Assembly: GCA_003647825.1 (NCBI GenBank)
Contig: QMNP01000096.1
Location: 1 to 6,526 of the forward strand
Length of the DNA stretch: 6,526 nucleotides
DNA from: Candidatus Cloacimonadota bacterium
GTDB taxonomy: Bacteria > Cloacimonadota > Cloacimonadia > Cloacimonadales > TCS61
Direction: 5' to 3'
The position numbers were made by a program, and so were the translations under genes. This document shows, piece by piece, positions 1-5,011 of the stretch. The notes beneath the pieces are model-generated. The model was not told the DNA's origin and ran no database searches. It saw only the letters and a program-made list of their open reading frames with translations. The stretch's first letter is position 1; the number at the start of each line of letters is the position of its first letter.

Positions 1-120
1 CTATATTGCTAATTGATTACTATTTATAGAGATTGCTTCGTAAGCAACAGCGAGAAGCAAACTCGCAAAGACACACTTTTTTTCTTTTCTCACAAAAACA
101 CTCTATTATGCAGAACTCAT
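1..120. repeat. Right part of palindromic repeat element, copy 1
   Basis: This stretch matches 4378-4497 at 119 of 120 positions, in the same orientation. The only difference is A at 92 against C at 4469. It contains the right-hand halves of the three inverted blocks seen in the complete copy: AGATTGCTTC at 30-39, TCGCAAAGACA at 63-73 and the terminal TATTATGCAGAA at 104-115. The left half lies beyond the window edge, so the full length and any target duplication cannot be judged. It sits just downstream of the transporter stop codon. No rho-independent terminator with a T-tract was found here; the small TTGCTT/AAGCAA hairpin at 33-47 has no T-run on the minus strand. Confidence 0.9.
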
Positions 121-133
121 ATAATTAATAATA

Positions 134-1387
134 TTATGCTGTTTGAGTTTTTGGAGGTTTAACTCCCATAATTATACCTGCAGCTGCCAGACACAGAATT
201 CCGCAGATGATAAAAGCTAAAGAGAAATTTCCCATATCTCCCAGTTTTCCACCCATTATAGGTCCGAATATTCCACCAATTCCATAAGCCAGGAAAACCC
301 AACCGTAGTTTTGACCGATATATTTTGTACCAAACGTTTCTGCAGTAATGGTAGGGAATAAAGCAAAGTTCCCACCGAAGTTGAATCCGATAAGAGTTGC
401 ACCAAGATAAAGCAGAGCAGGAGTTCCAGCGATCCATTGAAAAAGGATTACAAAAATACCCTGTGTAGCCATCATGATAACAATAGAATTTTTACGTCCC
501 AGTTTATCGCTGATAGCACCCCAGGCAATACGGCCAAGACCGTTCGCCAAAGAGAAAAATACAGCCATCGCTGTACCTGCAATACCAGAAGCTGCAGCTT
601 TACTGATGCCAGCAGCTTGTAAAGCTTCCATTGGAAATAATTTCATCAGACCAATGCTCATAAGACCGGCACTTGCTCCGAAAACAAATGTAAGAAGAAT
701 AAGATAATATTGCGGAGTTTTCAGCATTTCACCACTTTTTATTTGTGGTCCTGATGCAGATTTCTTTTCAGTTTCTGTAGGTTCCCAACCTTCTGGTTTC
801 CATCCTTCAGGAGGGAATTTCATCCAAAGGGCACCGATGAAAACGGCCAGAAAAAAAACAATACCGTAAATAGTGAAAGTAGTGCTCAATCCCACATTTT
901 CGATCAATCCTCCCCATGTGCCGGCCAATTTAACCCAAAGGGTTGCTCCAAAACCAAAACCGGCAACAGCCAATCCTGTGATAAGTCCTTTTTTGTCTGG
1001 AAACCAGCGCATTCCTACAGCAATTGGAACAACGTAAGCCAGACCAATTCCAGATCCACCGATGATTCCTACAAAGAAGAATATCGACCAGAAATTTGTA
1101 CCACCAAAAAGTCCTGCCAAAAGGTAACCAAGACCTAATACTACACCACCGGACATGGCTAGTTTTTTAGGGCCAATCTTTGGCATAAGTCTTCCTGCAA
1201 TTACCATAACAATTGCAAATAGCGCAAGTCCTGCAGCAAATACACCTTGAGTTTGCGTTTTAGTCCAACCTGCATCTACCAAGGGTTTTGTAAAAACAGA
1301 CCAGGCATAGATTGCGCCAAGGCACAATTGGATCATAATAGCACCTACAACTACAAGATTTCTATTCATAGTTTTCTTTTCAGACAT
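134..1387 (-). CDS. MFS transporter of the OFA (oxalate:formate antiporter) family
   Basis: This is a 417-residue inner-membrane carrier, the usual length for the family, with about 12 hydrophobic helices in two halves and a hydrophilic central loop at roughly residues 190-223. The N-terminus (GAIYAWSVFTKPL, residues 24-36) is typical of the OFA family, which moves small carboxylates such as oxalate, formate or pyruvate. A degenerate MFS motif A (GRLMPKIGPKK, 65-75) lies after TM2, and a better one (GAISDKLGRK, 290-299) follows TM8. The TM8 arginine (R286), probably equivalent to the OxlT substrate arginine, is kept. The TM11 position of the OxlT lysine appears to be Tyr368, which argues against oxalate. 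The start is supported by GGGAG 5 nt upstream; a second ATG at codon 7 has no good ribosome site. It lies 64 bp downstream of acs, beyond a terminator hairpin. Acetate or another monocarboxylate is the likely substrate, by inference from context. Confidence 0.9.
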   Translation of the reverse strand: MSEKKTMNRNLVVVGAIMIQLCLGAIYAWSVFTKPLVDAGWTKTQTQGVFAAGLALFAIVMVIAGRLMPKIGPKKLAMSGGVVLGLGYLLAGLFGGTNFWSIFFFVGIIGGSGIGLAYVVPIAVGMRWFPDKKGLITGLAVAGFGFGATLWVKLAGTWGGLIENVGLSTTFTIYGIVFFLAVFIGALWMKFPPEGWKPEGWEPTETEKKSASGPQIKSGEMLKTPQYYLILLTFVFGASAGLMSIGLMKLFPMEALQAAGISKAAASGIAGTAMAVFFSLANGLGRIAWGAISDKLGRKNSIVIMMATQGIFVILFQWIAGTPALLYLGATLIGFNFGGNFALFPTITAETFGTKYIGQNYGWVFLAYGIGGIFGPIMGGKLGDMGNFSLAFIICGILCLAAAGIIMGVKPPKTQTA

Positions 1388-1402
1388 CTTTTCTCCCTTT
1401 CT

Positions 1403-1436
1403 AAAAAACAGCCGGAACTAAAACATAGTTCCGGCT
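1403..1436 (-). terminator. Intrinsic terminator or attenuator between acs and the transporter
   Basis: A perfect 11-bp stem (AGCCGGAACTA at 1410-1420 against TAGTTCCGGCT at 1426-1436) closes a 5-nt loop. On the minus strand it is followed after one G by six T residues (1403-1408). This is a classical rho-independent terminator for the acs transcript, starting about 16 nt after the acs stop codon. The T-tract abuts the ribosome binding site of the transporter gene, so no promoter fits after the hairpin. The transporter must therefore be expressed by read-through, or from a promoter upstream that also crosses the hairpin. Confidence 0.88.
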
Positions 1437-1451
1437 ATATTCTTTATGAAT

Positions 1452-3437
1452 TTAGTTGATTAATTTACGTTCTTCGATCAGGTGTTCAACAACACTTGGA
1501 TCTGCAAGAGTTGTGATGTCACCAAGATTGCCAGTATCTTTTTCTGCGATCTTACGCAGGATACGACGCATGATCTTACCTGAACGAGTTTTTGGAAGTG
1601 ATGGAGCCCACTGAATTGCTTCGGGAGTAGCGATTGGTCCAATTTCCGAACGAACATGTTTGATCAGTTCTTTCTTCAATTCATCTGTAGGTTCTATGTG
1701 GCCAACCAAAGTTACATAAGCATAAAGGCCTTGACCTTTGATTTCATGTGGAATTGGAGTTACTGCTGCTTCTGCAACAGCTTCATGACTTACAAGAGCA
1801 CTTTCTACTTCAGCAGTACCGATTCTATGACCGGATACGTTTACAACATCATCGATTCTTCCCATTAACCAGTGGTCACCATCGTTATCAATACGACAGC
1901 CGTCACCAGCAAAATAGATATCATCATACATTGTGAAATAAGTGTCGATGAATCTGTCGTGATCGCCCCACATTGTTCTCATCATTCCAGGCCATGGTTT
2001 ACGAATACAAAGCTTTCCACCTTCATTTACATCACAAACAGAAGCATCATCTCTAAGGACTACAGGTTCTACGCCGAAGAAAGGTCTTCCAGCACTACCT
2101 GGCTTCAAAGTGTGAGCACCCGGGAAGTGTGTAAGCATGAATCCTCCGGTTTCAGTTTGCCACCATGTATCTACGATTGGGCATTTTTCATGTCCAACCT
2201 TTTCATGATACCACATCCAGGCTTCTGGATTGATAGGCTCACCAACTGTACCAAGGATTCTAAGTGAACTGAGGTCATATTTTTCAACCCACTCGTCTCC
2301 CAATCTCATCAATGCTCTGATTGCTGTAGGAGCTGTATAGAATACAGTAATATTGAATTTATCTACAATATGCCAGAAACGTCCAGCATCCGGATAAGTA
2401 GGAACGCCTTCGAACATAACGGAGGTTGCACCGTTTGCCAGAGGACCATAAACAATATAACTATGACCAGTTACCCAACCGATATCTGCAGTACACCAAT
2501 AAACGTCATCATCATGAATATTGAAGATGTGTTTGTGAGTAAGAGTTGTATGCATTAGATATCCAGCAGTTGTGTGAACAACACCTTTTGGTTTCCCTGT
2601 GGAACCAGAAGTATAAAGAATGAATAATTCGTCTTCTGCTTTCATGGGAACAGCTTCACAAACTGCATCAGCTTTTGCCATTTCATCATGATACCAGAAA
2701 TCTCTTCCTGCTTCCATATGACATGGCTCTGTACCTACTTTTGTAACAATAACACTTTCGATGCTTGGAGTTTCTTTCAGAGCTACATCAGAAATATCTT
2801 TAAGGCGGATGTGTTTTCCAGCTCTGTTAGAAACATTGGAGGTAATAAGCATTTTACAATCAGAATCGTTTACACGGCCTTTGATTGCATCAGAGCTGAA
2901 TCCACCAAAAATGATGGAATGGATAGCGCCGATACGTGTACAAGCGAGCATTACAATAGCCAATTCTGGAACCATTGGCATATAGATAGCTACTCTATCT
3001 CCTTTCTGGATTCCTTTAGATTTTAATACGTTGGCAAATTTACAAACTTCTGTGTGAAGTTCTCTGTAAGTGTATTTTTTTACATCATCTTCTGCTTCTC
3101 CCTGCCAAAGGATTGCTGTTTTGTTTTCGATTGGTGTTCCTAAATGTCTGTCTAAGCAGTTGTAACTCACATTCATTTCACCATCTTCGAACCAAGTATG
3201 TTCGATTATGCGATTTTTAGTATCCCATTTGTACTTCAGTGATTTTGTTGGCTCTTTGAACCAATGCAAAGTTTTTGCCTGTTCCAACCAAAATCCGTCA
3301 GGATCTTTGATTGATTTTTCCCACATTTCCTTATACTGCTCATCTGATGAAATGTATGCATTTTTTTGAACTTCTGCTGGTGGTGGGAATGTTTTTCCTT
3401 CGTGTGCGAACGAAGTAATTGCCTTCTTTTCTGCCAT
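1452..3437 (-). CDS. acs: Acetyl-CoA synthetase (AMP-forming acetate:CoA ligase)
   Basis: This 661-residue cytoplasmic enzyme activates acetate with ATP through acetyl-adenylate, then transfers the acetyl group to CoA; its length is normal for Acs. Visible motifs are the ATP P-loop YTSGSTGKPKG (275-285), the acetate-pocket segment WVTGHSY (321-327), TVGEP (397-401), WWQTETGG (425-432), the hinge and nucleotide segment GRIDDVVNVSGHR (526-538), and PKTRSGKIMRR (615-625). With a constant offset of 12 from the Salmonella enzyme, the four acetate-pocket residues (V322, T323, V398, W426), the hinge Asp529 and the acetylatable catalytic Lys621 are all present. Acetate rather than propionate is therefore the expected substrate, with possible control by lysine acetylation. 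The start is set by AAAGGAGG at 3447-3454, 9 nt before the ATG. No frameshift is seen. It may be cotranscribed with the downstream transporter through an attenuator. Confidence 0.98.
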   Translation of the reverse strand: MAEKKAITSFAHEGKTFPPPAEVQKNAYISSDEQYKEMWEKSIKDPDGFWLEQAKTLHWFKEPTKSLKYKWDTKNRIIEHTWFEDGEMNVSYNCLDRHLGTPIENKTAILWQGEAEDDVKKYTYRELHTEVCKFANVLKSKGIQKGDRVAIYMPMVPELAIVMLACTRIGAIHSIIFGGFSSDAIKGRVNDSDCKMLITSNVSNRAGKHIRLKDISDVALKETPSIESVIVTKVGTEPCHMEAGRDFWYHDEMAKADAVCEAVPMKAEDELFILYTSGSTGKPKGVVHTTAGYLMHTTLTHKHIFNIHDDDVYWCTADIGWVTGHSYIVYGPLANGATSVMFEGVPTYPDAGRFWHIVDKFNITVFYTAPTAIRALMRLGDEWVEKYDLSSLRILGTVGEPINPEAWMWYHEKVGHEKCPIVDTWWQTETGGFMLTHFPGAHTLKPGSAGRPFFGVEPVVLRDDASVCDVNEGGKLCIRKPWPGMMRTMWGDHDRFIDTYFTMYDDIYFAGDGCRIDNDGDHWLMGRIDDVVNVSGHRIGTAEVESALVSHEAVAEAAVTPIPHEIKGQGLYAYVTLVGHIEPTDELKKELIKHVRSEIGPIATPEAIQWAPSLPKTRSGKIMRRILRKIAEKDTGNLGDITTLADPSVVEHLIEERKLIN

Positions 3438-3676
3438 CTTGTATTTCCTCCTTTAGTTTTACGAAAATTCCAGCTCAAAGTCCTGATCGTATTACTACGA
3501 GTCAAGAATTTTTTATATTCTATTTTTTATAAAAATTATATATAGTTTACTAAAATCACAAGTAGAGCTAACTAACGTAATTTTAGGTTAATTCCAACAA
3601 ATAAGTAAATACTATTTTTCTTTCGGAATTCTGAATGGCTATTCATTATTTTAAGTATTAGAATTGGATTTAAAGC
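3438..3676 (-). promoter_or_regulatory. acs upstream region with candidate promoter and dyad
   Basis: This 239-bp gap between the carbonic anhydrase stop and acs holds no gene. It is very AT-rich at 3507-3545, ahead of a TTGACT hexamer (3500-3505, minus strand) that could be a -35 box. The matching -10 hexamer at 17-nt spacing (GACTTT, 3477-3482) is poor. An alternative TATAAT at 3535-3540 has a weak TTGTGA (3556-3561) at 15-nt spacing. A short dyad, TCGTA-N4-TACGA (3487-3500), lies next to the TTGACT box and could be an operator. The length of the gap suggests acs has its own promoter, but its exact position is not settled. Confidence 0.35.
3627..3665 (-). other. Weak hairpin after the carbonic anhydrase gene
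   Basis: AATTCT (3627-3632) pairs with AGAATT (3660-3665), and GAAT (3633-3636) pairs with ATTC (3641-3644) inside it, starting about 12 nt after the stop codon. The stem is AT-rich, and no T-tract follows directly on the minus strand. It may be a 3' end structure, but it is not a convincing intrinsic terminator. Confidence 0.2.
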
Positions 3677-4279
3677 TTAATTCAATAAATTCCATTCATT
3701 TTTGTGATCATCGTAAAAAGATATTTTCCCAGAACTCATATCATATAACCATTTGTGGATTTTCAATTGTTTTCTTCCGACTTTTTCCTTCACATATGAA
3801 AATGAAAGAAGATGTTCTGCTTGAAGCAAAACGTTGGCTTTAATAGTATTGATCTCTAGATCACCACGATTTTGTTGTTCAGCATTTTCTTTGGCTTTAT
3901 AAGCATGTTTCATCCAATCATTGATTATAGAATCCTGCGGAATTCCCTGCAGCATTGCATTAATTCCACCACAACCCGTGTGACCGCAGATTACAATATG
4001 TTCTACATGCAAATGTTCAACTGCATATTCCAACACGGAACTGGAATTACTATCTTTTGCATCTGAAGGTGGGATAATATTGGCAATATTTCTGGTTACA
4101 AACAGATCACCGGCATTAGCCTTTACTATAAATTCGGGCACAACGCGAGAATCGGAACAGCCAACCCACATTACTTTTGGATGCTGCCCCTCGTTTACAA
4201 GATCAGAATAAAGCTGCTTGTTCTTCTCATAAGTTTTTGTGAAAACCGCATTACCTTTCATTAATTTTTCCAGTGACAT
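3677..4279 (-). CDS. can: Beta-class carbonic anhydrase
   Basis: This is a 200-residue zinc enzyme that interconverts CO2 and bicarbonate in the cytoplasm; no signal peptide is seen. The zinc site is complete: Cys41 in CSDSRV (41-46), His100 and Cys103 in GHTGCGG (99-105). The Asp43-Arg45 dyad that gates zinc coordination in this class is also present. The C-terminal HKWLYDMSSGKISFYD stretch (175-190) matches the usual final strand of the family. The length is close to E. coli Can, and no domain is missing. The start is supported by GGAGG at 4286-4290, 6 nt before the ATG. It precedes acs by 239 bp on the same strand. A role in supplying bicarbonate to carboxylating enzymes, or in pH balance during carboxylate uptake, is inferred from this context. 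The leader abuts a palindromic repeat element only 37 bp upstream of the start codon. Confidence 0.96.
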   Translation of the reverse strand: MSLEKLMKGNAVFTKTYEKNKQLYSDLVNEGQHPKVMWVGCSDSRVVPEFIVKANAGDLFVTRNIANIIPPSDAKDSNSSSVLEYAVEHLHVEHIVICGHTGCGGINAMLQGIPQDSIINDWMKHAYKAKENAEQQNRGDLEINTIKANVLLQAEHLLSFSYVKEKVGRKQLKIHKWLYDMSSGKISFYDDHKNEWNLLN

Positions 4280-4295
4280 TAGTTACCTCCAAATT

Positions 4296-4311
4296 TTATT
4301 ATTTGTATAAA
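4296..4311. repeat. 16-bp direct repeat flanking the element, left copy
   Basis: TTATTATTTGTATAAA occurs here and, identically, at 4497-4512, one on each side of the palindromic element. It is either a long target-site duplication or the start of a tandemly repeated unit, since a similar G(G/A)CTTC follows both copies. Confidence 0.75.
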
Positions 4312-4331
4312 AGGCTTCTGCATAATACAAA
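4304..4331 (-). promoter_or_regulatory. Possible carbonic anhydrase promoter within the repeat border
   Basis: TATACA (4304-4309, minus strand) could be a -10 box, giving a very short leader before the GGAGG site. The best -35 candidate (TTTGTA, 4326-4331) is poor and partly inside the element's terminal repeat. The call rests mostly on position. Confidence 0.18.
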
Positions 4332-4492
4332 CTTTGTCTTTGCGAAGTATCTATCAGAGAGTTTCTGCTGAAGCAATCTATATTGCTAATTGATTACTAT
4401 TTATAGAGATTGCTTCGTAAGCAACAGCGAGAAGCAAACTCGCAAAGACACACTTTTTTTCTTTTCTCCCAAAAACACTCTATTATGCAGAA
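4316..4492. mobile_element. MITE-like palindromic repeat element, complete copy
   Basis: This 177-bp non-coding element has three nested inverted blocks. The perfect 12-bp ends are TTCTGCATAATA (4316-4327) and TATTATGCAGAA (4481-4492). Inside them are TGTCTTTGCGA (4335-4345) against TCGCAAAGACA (4440-4450), and GAAGCAATCT (4370-4379) against AGATTGCTTC (4407-4416). The arms are of unequal spacing, so it would fold as an interrupted hairpin or cruciform. Positions 4378-4497 recur at 1-120. The internal words resemble the widespread intergenic repeats of the GTCATTGCGAG...GAAGCAATC type known from many bacterial genomes (from memory). It has no ORF, so any movement would need a transposase supplied in trans. 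The transposase at 5012-6424 shows no obvious matching ends. Confidence 0.75.
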
Positions 4493-4496
4493 CTCA

Positions 4497-4566
4497 TTAT
4501 TATTTGTATAAAGACTTCATTTATTATTTATAATTCTAAACACTCTTTTATGAAGAACCGATTCAT
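4497..4566. repeat. Shortened tandem unit related to the palindromic element
   Basis: This unit begins with the same 16-bp TTATTATTTGTATAAA (4497-4512) as the full element's left flank. It then has GACTTCATTTATTA, a degenerate version of the left end. It finishes with AAACACTCTTTTATGAAGAAC (4538-4558), close to the right end AAACACTCTATTATGCAGAAC. Its own ends still form a short inverted repeat (CTTCAT/ATGAAG). The TCATATAA after it (4563-4570) also follows copy 1 at 117-124. It reads as an internally deleted copy in tandem with the complete one. Confidence 0.55.
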
Positions 4567-4860
4567 ATAACTTAACAAAATACGACTTCTATATTGTTGC
4601 TCACCTTTTTATGTCAAAACATTTTTCTTGCAAGTACAAGCTTGAACCAGATTTTTGCATTCATAGATAAATTAATAGAATAAAATAGAGATCGTTTGCG
4701 AATAAGAGTTATTGTTTTCTTCGAAAGCAACCAATTCGCAAGCCGACGGTAGTGTAACATAATTTATGAAAGATTATGAAAAGTATTTATCATAGATATG
4801 ATAGAGATTTGATTTATCTAAGTCAGTAAATTGCTGGATAAGTCTGAAATTTATCTGAAG
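4561..4860. other. Intergenic stretch without genes
   Basis: I see no coding region with a ribosome binding site, and no tRNA, in this AT-rich 300-bp stretch. It holds one nested inverted repeat (4694-4743) and a TTATCCAGC word (minus strand, 4833-4841). It separates the palindromic repeats from the insertion sequence and its flanking hairpin. Confidence 0.6.
4694..4743. repeat. Nested hairpin, possible diverged relative of the repeat family
   Basis: The outer stem pairs GTTTGCGAAT (4694-4703) with ATTCGCAAGC (4734-4743), with one G-T wobble. The inner stem pairs TTGTTTTC (4712-4719) with GAAAGCAA (4723-4730) around a 3-nt loop, also with one wobble. The TTTGCGA outside and AAGCAA inside echo the words of the palindromic element, so it may be an old or shortened member. 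It is not followed by a T-tract on either strand. Confidence 0.5.
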
Positions 4861-4864
4861 TGAA

Positions 4865-4925
4865 CACTATCCACACCACGACGAGTGAGCTATTTAAAAA
4901 GAAGCTCAATTCGGCGTGGATAGTG
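4865..4925. repeat. Two-part inverted repeat beside the insertion sequence
   Basis: A perfect 10-bp outer stem pairs CACTATCCAC (4865-4874) with GTGGATAGTG (4916-4925). CC/GG pairs follow after one mismatch. An inner 6-bp stem pairs TGAGCT (4886-4891) with AGCTCA (4903-4908) around an 11-nt A-rich loop. Six T residues (4932-4937) follow on the plus strand after a 6-nt gap, but no plus-strand gene leads into it. On the minus strand it lies about 85 bp past the transposase stop and has no T-tract. It also contains DnaA-box-like words. Confidence 0.6.
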
Positions 4926-4942
4926 GATAAATTTTTTAACCG

Positions 4943-4958
4943 ACTTACCCACAATTGG
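4943..4958. repeat. Candidate left terminal inverted repeat of the IS
   Basis: ACTTACCCACAATTGG pairs with 6480-6495 at 13 of 16 positions; the innermost six bases, AATTGG, match exactly. The match is imperfect and lies in AT-rich sequence, so chance similarity is possible. Confidence 0.35.
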
Positions 4959-5011
4959 TTTGAGTCGCGAAGTTCTTTAGAGTTAAATAGAGTGAAAATA
5001 TTGTGAAGTTT

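Noticed and set aside
128..137. Perfect palindrome ATAATATTAT at the transporter stop codon.
   Set aside because: It is short and composed only of A and T in an AT-rich spacer, with no stem strength and no repeat elsewhere.
437..707. Plus-strand open frames opposite the transporter gene.
   Set aside because: They lie inside a clear OFA transporter gene, have no ribosome binding site and show no recognisable protein features.
1656..3026. Several plus-strand open frames of 62-131 codons opposite acs.
   Set aside because: The acs frame is intact with all its motifs. The opposite frames are shadows rich in Cys, His and Ser with no domain signal.
3236..3505. Minus-strand 89-codon frame overlapping the acs start.
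   Set aside because: It is out of frame with acs, begins in the promoter region without a ribosome site, and is explained by the acs coding sequence.
4281..4500. CRISPR array or riboswitch in the carbonic anhydrase leader.
   Set aside because: There are no regularly spaced repeats, and the structure seen is the dispersed palindromic element also found at 1-120, not a known riboswitch fold.
4865..4937. Plus-strand intrinsic terminator made of the 4865-4925 hairpin and the following T-run.
   Set aside because: The T-run begins 6 nt after the stem, and no plus-strand gene or transcript source precedes it.
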